This document shows positions 8,665 to 16,919 of a stretch of 64,000 nucleotides of DNA, piece by piece. The stretch comes from Streptomyces sp. MspMP-M5 (lineage in GTDB: Bacteria; Actinomycetota; Actinomycetes; Streptomycetales; Streptomycetaceae). Location of the stretch: assembly GCF_000373585.1 (NCBI RefSeq), contig NZ_KB891892.1, positions 1 to 64,000 on the forward strand, given 5' to 3'. Position numbers and translations under genes: made by a program. The notes beneath the pieces are model-generated. The model was not told where the DNA came from. It did not search any database and worked only from the letters and a program-made list of their open reading frames with translations. The stretch's first letter is position 1. Each line of letters begins with the position of its first letter.

Positions 8665-8883
8665 CACCCGCCGGTGAGGAAGCGACCTTACTGACGCCCT
8701 GTCAGCCGTGCGTCGTCAGACCCGGGCGCCGCTGTCCCACCGGTCCCGCCGCGCCCCGCCCCGCGCGGTGCCACCGCCCGTCCGCCGGGGCGCCACCCCG
8801 CCGCGCTCCGCTTCGCCAACGCACTAAAGTGGCCGGGAAGTTGCGGGGGCTGCGCGTCAGCACGACGGAGGGATGACCAGGAC

Positions 8884-9726
8884 ATGGCGGTGCCGGAGGA
8901 CTGGATGGGGGCGCGGCCCCAGGAGCCGATCGATCTGCACACCGATCGGCCGCACGCCGCCCGTGTCTACGACGTACTGCTCGGCGGCAAGACCAACTAC
9001 CCGGCGGACCGGGAGGCGGCCGAGCAGACCCTCGTGTCGCTGCCCAACGCTGCCACGATCGCCCGGCAGAACCGCGGCTTCATGCACCGCGCGGCCCGCT
9101 ATCTCGCGGGCGAGGCCGGCATCCGGCAGTTCCTGGACATCGGCACCGGCATCCCGACCTCGCCCAACCTCCACGAGGTCGTCCAGGCGGCCACGCCGGA
9201 GGCCCGGATCGTCTACGCCGACAACGACCCGATCGTGCTGGCGCATTCGCGGGCGCTGCACACCAGCCACCCCGACGGCCGGACCGCCTACATCCAGGCC
9301 GACCTCGGCCGTCCCCAGGACATCCTGCGGGACGCGACCCTGCGGGACACCCTCGACCTCGGTCAGCCGGTGGCGCTGACCCTGATCGCCGTTCTGCACT
9401 GGCTCCCGGCGGAGCGCGACGCCTACGCCGTCGTCCGCGAGCTGATGGACGCGTTCGCCCCGGGCAGCTACGTGGCCATGACGTACGCCACCGCCGACTT
9501 CGAGCCGCAGGCCCTGCGGGAGATCACGGACAACTTCGAGTCCAAGGGCTCCCATGTGCGCACCCGCACCCGGGCCGAGGTGCTGCGCTTCTTCGACGGC
9601 CTGGAGCTGGTCGACCCCGGCCTGACCGTGGTCCACCGCTGGCGCCCCGACCCCGTCGAGGTCGGCGCCGGCTCCCTCTCCGACGCGGAGCTGCCGCTCT
9701 ACGCCGGGCTCGGCCGCAAGAGCTGA
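8884..9726 (+). CDS. SAM-dependent methyltransferase, PF04672 (DUF574) family
   Basis: A 280-aa member of the Streptomyces-expanded PF04672 family. The diagnostic N-terminal RPHAARVYDVLLGGKTNYP and FLDIGTGIPTSPNLHEV (SAM-binding loop) are present, followed by IVYADNDPIVLAHSRAL and the catalytic-region motif LIAVLHWLP. The function of the family is not settled. ATG 8884 follows AGGAC; an ATG at 8873 is in another frame. It ends 5 bp before a strong hairpin shared with the convergent ATPase gene. Confidence 0.92.
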   Translation: MAVPEDWMGARPQEPIDLHTDRPHAARVYDVLLGGKTNYPADREAAEQTLVSLPNAATIARQNRGFMHRAARYLAGEAGIRQFLDIGTGIPTSPNLHEVVQAATPEARIVYADNDPIVLAHSRALHTSHPDGRTAYIQADLGRPQDILRDATLRDTLDLGQPVALTLIAVLHWLPAERDAYAVVRELMDAFAPGSYVAMTYATADFEPQALREITDNFESKGSHVRTRTRAEVLRFFDGLELVDPGLTVVHRWRPDPVEVGAGSLSDAELPLYAGLGRKS

Positions 9727-9731
9727 CCGGC

Positions 9732-9766
9732 GGCCCCGCGGCACCGGCACGACGATGCCGCGGGCC
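9732..9766. terminator. Bidirectional terminator between convergent genes
   Basis: Hairpin with arms 9732-9743 and 9756-9766 (GCGGCA/TGCCGC core plus a GGCC end), exactly filling the gap between the stop at 9726 and the opposing stop at 9767. Confidence 0.7.
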
Positions 9767-10291
9767 TCACTCCGCGGTCGGCAGCGCGGCCCATACCGCC
9801 TTGCCGGCCGCCGTCGGGGTGGTCCAACCCCACGACTGGCTGAGGCAGTCGATGATGTGCAGCCCGCGTCCGCTCTGGGCGAGATGGTCGGGCTCCCGTA
9901 CCACCGGAACGTCCGTGCTGTGGTCGCAGACCGTGCACAGGACGAGGTCCCGGCAGCGCAGCAGCCCCAGCCACAGCGGGCGCGGGGCGGCGCCCAGGAG
10001 CTGCCCGGCGGGCTTGGCGAGCCCGTAGCGCAGGGCGTTGGAGAGCAACTCCGTGACGACCAGTACGGCGTTGTCGACGAGCGGCCCGAGATTCCATCCG
10101 CTGAGCGTGGCCCCGGTGAAGCGGCGGGCCTCCGAGCCGGCCCGGCCGTCCGCCGTCAGGGCGCGGGTGGCCAGATCGGCGGGGCGGACGGCACGGTCGC
10201 CGAGTGGATCGTCGTGCGGCGCCTGCGTGAGCCAGTGGCCGAGGGGCTCGACGGGGAACTCGGCAGCCGGTGCTGCCGGGTGGGTGGTCAT
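9767..10291 (-). CDS. RsbW-like ATP-binding protein (anti-sigma/regulatory kinase fold)
   Basis: A 174-aa protein with a GHKL ATPase (HATPase_c_2) domain: N box VVTELLSNALRYG, G1-type CDHSTDVPV and G2 SGRGLHIIDCLSQSWGW. Such proteins bind or phosphorylate anti-anti-sigma partners in Streptomyces. ATG 10291 is chosen over an in-frame ATG at 10387 because GGAG lies 6 nt upstream and the extra 32 residues would run through the repeat cluster at 10371-10440. It diverges from a DUF397/XRE pair, an association seen across streptomycetes (ATPase, DUF397 and XRE/DUF5753 as a regulatory conservon). Confidence 0.9.
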   Translation of the reverse strand: MTTHPAAPAAEFPVEPLGHWLTQAPHDDPLGDRAVRPADLATRALTADGRAGSEARRFTGATLSGWNLGPLVDNAVLVVTELLSNALRYGLAKPAGQLLGAAPRPLWLGLLRCRDLVLCTVCDHSTDVPVVREPDHLAQSGRGLHIIDCLSQSWGWTTPTAAGKAVWAALPTAE

Positions 10292-10370
10292 CACGAACTC
10301 CGGGCTGCCTTGCGGACCTTCGTCACGATCGAGTGAGGGGGTTCCACTATTCCTTGGCGGCGGCTGGCGC

Positions 10371-10440
10371 TGCAAGTGCATCTGCAATTACATTCGAGGC
10401 GGACGTAATTGCATCGGTAAGTGCAGCCGTAAGTGCGGTG
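10371..10440. repeat. Iteron-like cluster of GTAAnTGC sites in a divergent promoter
   Basis: Three tandem 12-bp units lie at 10405-10416, 10417-10428 and 10429-10440, sharing GTAA[T/G]TGC. The first forms a perfect 9-bp inverted repeat with TGCAATTAC at 10383-10391 (arms 10383-10391 and 10405-10413), and a further inverted copy, GCAAGTGCA, sits at 10372-10380. The sites are thus arranged two leftward and three rightward around a centre near 10398, between the ATPase gene (start 10291) and DUF397 gene (start 10488). This is a likely multi-site operator, probably for the adjacent XRE protein. Confidence 0.7.
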
Positions 10441-10487
10441 GCACGTGATGCTGGTCAGACACCTGCGCATAACAAGGGAGTGGCGGG

Positions 10488-10724
10488 ATGCAGCAGTTCG
10501 ACAACGGCGTGGCCGCGGACCTGATCGAGGGCGCGGTCTGGAGGAAGAGCCGGCGCAGCGCGCCCGGTGGCGACTGCGTCGAGGTCGCCCGGCTGACCGA
10601 CGGCGGCTTCGCCGTCCGCAACTCCCGTGACCCGCACGGGCCGGCGCTGATCTACACCCACGCGGAGATGGCCGCGTTCGTCGGCGGCGCCAAGGACGGC
10701 GACTTCGACGCGCTGCTGAGCTGA
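10488..10724 (+). CDS. DUF397 protein
   Basis: A 78-aa DUF397 protein; the family signature is WRKSRRSAPGGDCVEVA followed by FAVRNSRDPHGPALIYTHAEMAAFV. Members normally pair with an XRE/DUF5753 regulator, and several have been shown in Streptomyces to modulate such a regulator. Here the XRE gene follows 128 bp downstream, the reverse of the most common XRE-then-DUF397 order. The repeat cluster ends 47 bp upstream of its ATG. Confidence 0.93.
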   Translation: MQQFDNGVAADLIEGAVWRKSRRSAPGGDCVEVARLTDGGFAVRNSRDPHGPALIYTHAEMAAFVGGAKDGDFDALLS

Positions 10725-10852
10725 GCGGCGGATGCGCGGCGGACCCACCGCCGACGGGTCCGCCGCACACCGCGACGATGGCGCATTTCTGTACCTGGTG
10801 ACCCGCAGATGCGACACTGGTGGTATCAACACTGTCGCTCACGGGAGTTGGG

Positions 10853-11764
10853 ATGACCGCGATGATGCGGCCGGAAGCCGAGCTGTCGATAACGCGCTAC
10901 CTGAAGGAGACGCAGGTAGGGCCCACCGCCGCGCGCATCGTGCTGGGCGCCCAGCTCCGGAGGCTGCGCACCGGCGCGGGCATCACGCGGGAGGACGCGG
11001 GCAAGTCGATCCGTGGCTCTCACGCCAAGATCACCCGCCTCGAAAGAGGCCAAGTCGGCTTCAAGAGACAGGACCTGGCCGATCTGCTGACGCTCTATCG
11101 CGTACTCGACCCGGAGCGCCGGGCCGACTACTTCGAGCTGGCGGACCAGGCCAACTCCAACGGCTGGTGGCACGAGTACAGCGACGTCCTGGAGGACTGG
11201 TTCGAGCTCCACCTCGGCCTGGAGGAAGCCGCCGCGCTGATCCGCACCTACCAGGTGCAGTTCCTGCCCGGCCTGCTCCAGACGGAGGAGTACGCCCAGG
11301 CGGTCACCCGCATCGGCTACCCCAACGCACCGCAGGAGAAGGTGGACCGCCTGGTCGCGCTGCGGATGGAGCGCCAGCGGCTGCTCACCCGGCCGGAGGC
11401 CCCGCGGCTGTGGGCGGTGGTGGACGAGGCGGTGCTGCGCCGGCCGTTCGGCGGCACCGAGGTGATGGCCGCCCAACTGCGCCACCTCCTCAAGGCGGTG
11501 CAGATGCCGAACGTGACGCTGCAGATCGCTCCCTTCAGCGTGGGGGCGAACGCGGCGGCCGGCGCCCCGTTCAGCATTCTCCGATTCGCCGAACCGGAAC
11601 TGCCCGACAAGGTCTATCTGGAGCAGCTGACCAGCGCCCTGTATCTGGACAAGCAGGAGTCGGTGGACCAGTACACGGCGGTCATGGACCGGCTGTGCAC
11701 GGAGGCCAACACACCGGCGGAGACCGGTGCCTTCCTGACCGGGCTGATCGACCAGCTCGGCTGA
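10853..11764 (+). CDS. XRE family regulator with DUF5753 domain
   Basis: A 303-aa regulator: N-terminal helix-turn-helix (LRRLRTGAGITREDAGKSI then GSHAKITRLERGQVGF, residues about 35-75) and a C-terminal DUF5753 domain (IRTYQVQFLPGLLQTEEYAQ, later MPNVTLQIAPFSVGA). ATG 10853 has GGGAG at 10843-10847; an upstream in-frame GTG at 10820 lacks one. It is the partner of the DUF397 gene and likely binder of the repeat cluster, probably controlling itself and the divergent ATPase gene (inference from context). Confidence 0.93.
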   Translation: MTAMMRPEAELSITRYLKETQVGPTAARIVLGAQLRRLRTGAGITREDAGKSIRGSHAKITRLERGQVGFKRQDLADLLTLYRVLDPERRADYFELADQANSNGWWHEYSDVLEDWFELHLGLEEAAALIRTYQVQFLPGLLQTEEYAQAVTRIGYPNAPQEKVDRLVALRMERQRLLTRPEAPRLWAVVDEAVLRRPFGGTEVMAAQLRHLLKAVQMPNVTLQIAPFSVGANAAAGAPFSILRFAEPELPDKVYLEQLTSALYLDKQESVDQYTAVMDRLCTEANTPAETGAFLTGLIDQLG

Positions 11765-11839
11765 TCCCGGACGCCGGTCCCCGGTCCGCGACCCTGCGCA
11801 ACCACCGCAGGCCCCTCCGTCGACCTTCGCGCACCCCGC

Positions 11840-12844
11840 TCAGCGGGCCCACCAGATCAGCGCCCCGCCGAGGACGAGCAGCAGACAGACGCCGAGATTG
11901 ACCACCTTGTGGGCCAGGAACACCGCCGCGAACTCGCGGATGGTCGCGCTCGGCCAGAAGTACGCGGCAGTGGGAGAACCCACGACCTGGCCGTTGAGGC
12001 TGGTCTTCCGGGCCATCAACGCGGCCCGGAACACGTGGTAGTTGTTGGTGACGACCACACAGCGGTAGTCCGGCTTCGCCTCCGCCATCAGCGCCCGGCT
12101 GAACCGCAGGTTCTCCTCCGTGGTCCGCGAACGGTCCTCGCGCACGATCCGGTCCGCGGGAAACCCGCGCTCGACGAGGTAGTCGGCCATCGCATGGGAC
12201 TCCGGGAGCCTCTCGTCCGGCCCCTGGCCGCCGGAGGTGATCAGCAGCGGCGTGGAACCCCGCGCCACCAGCCGCTCGTACACCGCGCGCCCCCGCTCCA
12301 GCCGACTGGCCAGCAGCGGCGGCACCTTGGACCCGCCGGTCAGCCCGGAACCGAGCACCACCACATAGTCGGCCTGCCGCCGCACCGGCCACCGTCCGTA
12401 GAGGAAGGCGTAACCCACGAAGCAGAGGAAGAGGAACGACACATAGCCGACCACTCCGACGGTGACCGCGGCGCTCACCAGCAGGCCGACCGTGTGCAGG
12501 ACAACCGCCGTGACCAGCAACACGAGCACGCCGACGATGCCGAGTCCGGCGAGCAGCGACAGCAGGTTGGCCGGGCGACGGCCCTCCTTGCGCACCATCG
12601 TCACACCATTGGCGATCAGAAAGCCGGCGAGGACCACCGTACCGAGCGCGGGCAGCACCACCAGTGCCAGCCCGGCGACCGCTCCCCACACGGGATGCGA
12701 CCGCCCCAGGGTGCCGACCGTCGCCAACAGCCCGAAGGCCACGGCCAGTCCGAGATGGACGGCGTTGCCGAAGCGGCGGCGGTCGCGGAGCACACCGAAG
12801 CAGAAGAGGAGAAGGAACAACAGCGCGGGGGAGAAGGCCAACAT
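11840..12844 (-). CDS. YdcF/DUF218 family membrane protein
   Basis: About 334 aa. The N-terminal half has roughly five hydrophobic segments; the C-terminal half is a DUF218 (YdcF/SanA-like) domain beginning DYVVVLGSGLTGG with the conserved GGQGPDE, DRSRTTEENLRFS and VVTNNYHVFRA motifs, followed by a final transmembrane helix (VCLLLVLGGALIWW). In related proteins this domain is tied to envelope processes. ATG 12844 is selected because translation from the in-frame start at 12907 would add a hydrophilic tail before the first membrane segment. The gene diverges from htpG. Confidence 0.85.
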   Translation of the reverse strand: MLAFSPALLFLLLFCFGVLRDRRRFGNAVHLGLAVAFGLLATVGTLGRSHPVWGAVAGLALVVLPALGTVVLAGFLIANGVTMVRKEGRRPANLLSLLAGLGIVGVLVLLVTAVVLHTVGLLVSAAVTVGVVGYVSFLFLCFVGYAFLYGRWPVRRQADYVVVLGSGLTGGSKVPPLLASRLERGRAVYERLVARGSTPLLITSGGQGPDERLPESHAMADYLVERGFPADRIVREDRSRTTEENLRFSRALMAEAKPDYRCVVVTNNYHVFRAALMARKTSLNGQVVGSPTAAYFWPSATIREFAAVFLAHKVVNLGVCLLLVLGGALIWWAR

Positions 12845-12978
12845 GCCCGCATCGTAGACAGCGATCGCGGATCGGTGATCATTGTTTCGCCGACCAGTGC
12901 GGTCCACGAGCGGCCGCGCTGATTAGAGTGACGGCAACAAGTCCGGCGATCCATGATCAAGTGAGGTAATCGCGAACC

Positions 12979-14880
12979 ATGCCGACCGAAACGTTTGAGT
13001 TCCAGGTGGAGGCCCGTCAGCTGCTCCAGCTGATGATCCACTCGATCTACTCGAACAAGGACGTCTTCCTCCGGGAGCTAGTCTCCAACGCCTCCGACGC
13101 GCTGGACAAGCTGCGTCTGGCCGCGCTGCGCGACGACTCCCTCGACGCCGACGTCTCCGACCTGCACATCGAGCTGGAGATCGACAAGGACGCCCGTACG
13201 CTCACGGTGCGGGACAACGGCATCGGGATGTCGTACGACGAGGTCGGTCAGCTCATCGGCACCATCGCCAACTCGGGGACGGCCGCCTTCCTCCAGGAGC
13301 TGAAGGAGGCCAAGGACGCGGCCGGTGCGGAGGGGCTGATCGGCCAGTTCGGCGTCGGCTTCTACTCCGGCTTCATGGTGGCCGACGAGGTCACCCTGCT
13401 GACGCGGCGCGCGGGCGAGAAGAAGGGCACCCGCTGGGCGTCCCGCGGCGAGGGCACCTACACCCTCCAGGAGGTCGACGACGCACCGCAGGGCACCTCG
13501 GTGACGCTGCACCTCAAGCCGGCCGACTCCGACAACCAGCTGCACGACTACACCTCGCCGTGGAAGCTCAAGGAGATCGTCAAGCGCTACTCGGACTTCA
13601 TCACCTGGCCCGTCAAGCTGGTCGGGGAGACCGCAGCCGACGGCGACGGGCCGGCCGAGCCCGAGACGCTGAACTCGATGAAGGCACTGTGGGCGCGCTC
13701 GCGCGACGAGGTGTCCGAGGACGAGTACCACGAGCTGTACAAGCACATCAGCCATGACTGGCGCGACCCGCTGGAGACCGTCCAGCTGCAGGCCGAGGGG
13801 ACCTTCGAGTACCAGGCACTGCTGTTCGTCCCGTCGCACGCCCCGCACGACCTGTTCACCCAGAACTACCAGCGCGGGCTGCAGCTCTACGTCAAGCGCG
13901 TGTTCATCATGGACGACTGCGAGGCGCTGCTCCCGCCGTACCTCCGCTTCGTCAAGGGCGTGGTCGACGCCCAGGACCTCTCGCTCAACGTCTCCCGCGA
14001 GATCCTGCAGCAGGACCGGCACATCCTCATGATGCAGCGGCGGCTGACGAAGAAGCTGCTGGCGTCGGTCAAGACCATGAAGGCCGACGACGCCGAGCGC
14101 TACGGCACGTTCTGGCGGGAGTTCGGCGCGGTGCTCAAGGAAGGGCTGATCACCGACTCCGACAACCGCGACGCGCTGCTCGCGGTGTCGTCGTTCGCGA
14201 GCACGCACGGCGAGGACGAGCCGGTCACGCTGGAGCAGTACGTGGCGCGGATGCGGGACGGCCAGGAGGACATCTACTACATCACCGGCGAGTCCCGGCA
14301 GAGCATCGACAACTCCCCGCACGTGGAGGCGTTCCGGGAGCGGGGCATCGAGGTGCTGCTGCTCACCGACCCGGTCGACGAGGTGTGGGTCGACGTGGTC
14401 GGCGAGTTCCAGGGCAAGCGGCTGCAGTCGATCACCAAGGGGGAGATCGACCTCGGTGCGCAGGGGGACGAGAAGTCCGAGGACGAGCGGGAACAGCAGG
14501 CCGAGGAGTACGCGGACCTGCTCGGCTGGATGACCGAGCAACTGGCCGACGACGTCAAGGAGGTGCGACTGTCGTCCCGCCTGACGGTCTCGCCGGCCTG
14601 CATCGTCGCGGGCGCCGACGATATGACCCCGGCGCTGGAGAACATGTACCGGGCCATGGGGCAGGAGGTGCCGCACACCAAGCGCATCCTCGAACTCAAC
14701 CCCGCCCACCAGCTGGTGAAGGGCCTGAACCAGGCATACGGGGAGCGCGAGGACCGCTCCGGCCTCGCCGAGACCGCCGAACTGCTGCACTCCCTGGCCG
14801 TCCTGGCCGAGGGCGGCCGGCCGGCCGACCCCGCACACTTCGTGAAGGTGGTGGCGGACCGCCTGGGCCGCACCCTGTGA
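12979..14880 (+). CDS. htpG: Molecular chaperone HtpG (Hsp90)
   Basis: A 633-aa bacterial Hsp90, an ATP-dependent cytoplasmic chaperone. The N-terminal GHKL nucleotide pocket is intact ([43 protein letters not shown]), followed by the middle domain ([35 protein letters not shown]) and the C-terminal dimerisation region ([30 protein letters not shown]). Length is typical of the family. GTGAGG lies about 12 nt before ATG 12979. I see no HspR (HAIR) site upstream. A hairpin follows at 14921-14961. Confidence 0.98.
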
Positions 14881-14920
14881 TCAGTCACCGCCCCGTGCCG
14901 CGGACCTGAGCGCGGCGTAC

Positions 14921-14961
14921 GAGCGTCCGCCGGCGGCCGACCCGGCCTCCGGCGGACGCTC
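14921..14961. terminator. Terminator between htpG and the DinB gene
   Basis: Perfect 13-bp arms, GAGCGTCCGCCGG (14921-14933) and CCGGCGGACGCTC (14949-14961), with a 15-nt loop, between convergent stops. Confidence 0.8.
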
Positions 14962-14970
14962 CGCCATGCC

Positions 14971-15558
14971 CTAGCCCATGCTCTTGGCGCCGTCCAGGCA
15001 CTCGCGGATGATGTCGGCGTGCCCGGCGTGCTGCGCGGTCTCGGCGACGATGTGCATCAGCACCCGGCGGGCCGACCACTGCGTGCCGGGCTCGAACCAG
15101 GGTGCCTTGGGCAGCGGCCAGGCACGGTCCAGGTCGGGCAGCGCGGCCACCACCTCGTCGGTCCGGCGGGCCGCCTCCTCGTAGTCGGCCAGTACGCCGG
15201 CCAGGGTCTCACCCGGCAGCATCCGGAACTGGTCCGCCCGACGGGCCAGGTCGTCCTCGGTCATCGCCGTGAAGTCCGGCATTGCCGAGGTGCCGTGCAG
15301 GATGAAGTTCACCCAGCCCTCCTCGACCGCGCTGACGTGCTTGATCAGACCGCCCAGACACAACTCGCCGGCGGTGGTGCGCCGCCCGGCCTGCTCGTCG
15401 GTGAGGTCGCGGGTCGTGAAGCGCAGGAAGTGCCGGTGCTTGGCCAGTGCCTCCAGCCATTCGGCGCGCTCGCCGGTGACGGCCGGGGCATCGACGGCCG
15501 GAACCTCGTTGGCCGGGGAGGAGGACTGGTCGCGGGTGGTCGCCTGGGTGTCGGTCAT
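14971..15558 (-). CDS. DinB family protein (DUF664)
   Basis: A 195-aa DinB-like four-helix metal-binding protein: RAEWLEALAKHRHFLRFTTRDLTDEQ at its start, the His-containing GLIKHVSAVEEGW, and ARRVLMHIVAETAQHAGHAD with the metal-ligand histidines at the C-terminus. Members are mycothiol-dependent transferases or of unknown function. ATG 15558 has GGAG upstream; the much longer open frame reaching 16071 is the shadow of the oppositely oriented oxidoreductase. It diverges from that gene across a region with a perfect palindrome and tandem repeats. Confidence 0.9.
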   Translation of the reverse strand: MTDTQATTRDQSSSPANEVPAVDAPAVTGERAEWLEALAKHRHFLRFTTRDLTDEQAGRRTTAGELCLGGLIKHVSAVEEGWVNFILHGTSAMPDFTAMTEDDLARRADQFRMLPGETLAGVLADYEEAARRTDEVVAALPDLDRAWPLPKAPWFEPGTQWSARRVLMHIVAETAQHAGHADIIRECLDGAKSMG

Positions 15559-15614
15559 GGTCTCCGCCTTTCGGTGTTCTCCTGCGGTGGTGAGGACCAC
15601 GCTACGAACCAAAG

Positions 15615-15631
15615 AGGACAGCTGCTGTCCT
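15615..15631. promoter_or_regulatory. Perfect 17-bp palindrome upstream of the DinB gene
   Basis: AGGACAGC-T-GCTGTCCT, 8-bp arms around one base, 57 bp before the DinB start. The form suits a MarR/HxlR-type dimeric repressor site; no regulator gene is adjacent. Confidence 0.6.
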
Positions 15632-15656
15632 AGATTGTCGAGGAGTGCGGAAGCCG

Positions 15657-15708
15657 CCGTTGAAAGGCGGTGTCGAAAGCCGGTGTCGAAAGCCGGCGTC
15701 GAAACGCG
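15657..15708. repeat. Four tandem 13-bp repeats in the divergent intergenic region
   Basis: Two identical copies of GTGTCGAAAGCCG (15670-15682, 15683-15695) flanked by degenerate copies at 15657-15669 (9/13) and 15696-15708. Conserved core CGAAA. Located between the DinB gene and the F420-type oxidoreductase; could be a multi-site operator or simple slippage expansion. Confidence 0.65.
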
Positions 15709-15768
15709 GCGTTGGGAAGAGCACGGCGGACACCGCCCGCCCACAACCCTTCCCACATCCCGGGAATC

Positions 15769-16722
15769 ATGCGTCAACGCACGCTGTTGCCAACGGACAT
15801 GACCGTAGGAGTTGCCCTCAACCCGACCGATCCCACCAACCAGATCGACGCCAGCGTGGCGCTCGCCAAGGAGGCCGCGACCGCGGGACTGAGATCCGCC
15901 TGGTTCGGCCAGACCTTCGGCGCGGACTCGCCCCAGCTCGCCGCGATCGTCGGCCGCGAAGTGCCCGGACTGCATGTCGGGACGTCCGCCATCCCCGTCT
16001 TCGGGCGCCACCCGCTGATCGTCTCCAGCCAGGCGCAGACCGCGCAGGCGGCCACCCACGGCCGCTACCACCTCGGCCTCGCGCTCGGCACCAAGCTCCT
16101 GACCGAGGGCGGCTTCGGCCTCCCCTTCGACCGGCCCGTCGCCCGCCTGCGGGAATTCCTCACCGCGCTACGGCAGTTGACCGAGACCGGCAGCGCCGAC
16201 TTCCACGGCGAGCTGCTCACCGCGACCACTCCCCTCCCCGCCCGGGTGCCGGGCGCGGAGTCCGGTGTCCCGCTGCTCGTCGCCGCGATGGGCCCGCGGG
16301 CCCTGCGGGTCAGCGGCGAGCTGGCAGACGGCATCCTGCCCTACCTCGCCGGGCCCCGCGCCCTCGCCGAGCACATCGTGCCGGCCGTCACCGCCGCCGC
16401 CGAGGCCGCCGGGCGCCCCGCGCCCCGGATCGTGGCACTCGTCCACGGTGTGGTCACCGACGACGCCGACGCGGTCCGCGCCACGGCCACCGAGCAACTG
16501 GCCTTCTACGAGCAGATTCCCTCCTACGCCCGGGCCATCGAGCTCTCCGGCGCCCGGCGGGCCGTCGATGTCGCGGTGATCGGTGACGAGAAGACGGTCG
16601 CCGCCGAGGTACAGCGCTACCGCGACGCCGGGGCGACGGAAGTGGTCTTCGCCGGGACGGAGCTCGCCGGCGACACCAATCGGCGCCGCACCTGGGATCT
16701 CCTGGGCACGCTGGCGGGGTGA
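15769..16722 (+). CDS. LLM class F420-dependent oxidoreductase
   Basis: A 317-aa luciferase-like monooxygenase-fold enzyme of the F420-dependent group: VGVALNPTDP at the first strand, SAWFGQTFGADSPQLAAIVG, then PVFGRHPLIVSSQAQTAQAA, GRYHLGLALGTK and PLLVAAMGPRALRVSGELADG, all diagnostic. Such enzymes use reduced F420 for hydride transfer to diverse substrates. ATG 15769 has GGGA nearby; ATG 15799, ten codons in, matches the usual family start but has a weaker ribosome site. It diverges from the DinB gene; pairing of a mycothiol/metal-type DinB protein with an F420 enzyme hints at a shared redox or detoxification role (inference). Confidence 0.9.
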   Translation: MRQRTLLPTDMTVGVALNPTDPTNQIDASVALAKEAATAGLRSAWFGQTFGADSPQLAAIVGREVPGLHVGTSAIPVFGRHPLIVSSQAQTAQAATHGRYHLGLALGTKLLTEGGFGLPFDRPVARLREFLTALRQLTETGSADFHGELLTATTPLPARVPGAESGVPLLVAAMGPRALRVSGELADGILPYLAGPRALAEHIVPAVTAAAEAAGRPAPRIVALVHGVVTDDADAVRATATEQLAFYEQIPSYARAIELSGARRAVDVAVIGDEKTVAAEVQRYRDAGATEVVFAGTELAGDTNRRRTWDLLGTLAG

Positions 16723-16837
16723 CCGGGCTGACCGGGCTCTGCGGTGAGCCGACCGGCCGCCCCGGCGGGCCGGCCCGGGTGCGCCGCCGGAAGAAAAGCG
16801 GATGCACGGCTCCCCGGGCCTCCGTTACGGTGTCCGC

Positions 16838-16861
16838 ATGTCTACGCCCCGAATTTCCTAG
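16838..16861 (+). CDS. Putative leader peptide MSTPRIS of the ABC-F gene
   Basis: A seven-codon ORF (ATG 16838, stop TAG 16859-16861) lying between a possible -10 (TACGGT, 16826-16831) and a terminator-like hairpin, 58 bp before the ABC-F start. The -10 would place transcription start at or next to the A of the ATG, so this may be a leaderless uORF. An AT-rich block (GAAGAAAAG, about 16790-16798) precedes a poor -35, loosely like WhiB7-dependent promoters. Antibiotic-inducible ABC-F genes are often controlled by ribosome stalling on such a peptide. Confidence 0.5.
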   Translation: MSTPRIS

Positions 16862-16862
16862 C

Positions 16863-16905
16863 CGAGGACCCGCTTCCACGCCAGAAGTGTGTCCTCGTGC
16901 TTTTT
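16863..16905 (+). terminator. Transcription attenuator upstream of the ABC-F gene
   Basis: CGAGGAC (16863-16869) pairs with GTCCTCG (16891-16897), with an inner CTTC/GAAG stem (16873-16876, 16884-16887), followed by TTTTT at 16901-16905. It starts directly after the leader-peptide stop and ends 15 bp before the ABC-F start codon, close to its ribosome site CGGAG: the layout of a ribosome-mediated attenuator. U-tracts after hairpins are rare elsewhere in this window. Confidence 0.65.
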
Positions 16906-16919
16906 CGGAGCGTTATCCC

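Noticed and set aside
10371..10440. CRISPR-like or replication-origin reading of the repeat cluster
   Set aside because: Units are only 12 bp without spacers, no cas or replication genes are nearby, and the position in a divergent promoter fits an operator array.
12845..12978. HspR (HAIR) operator upstream of htpG
   Set aside because: No CTTGAGT-N7-ACTCAAG element is present in this region.
14971..16071. Extended 366-codon frame for the DinB gene
   Set aside because: The part upstream of ATG 15558 is antisense to the F420-type oxidoreductase and lacks homology; GGAG marks the true start.
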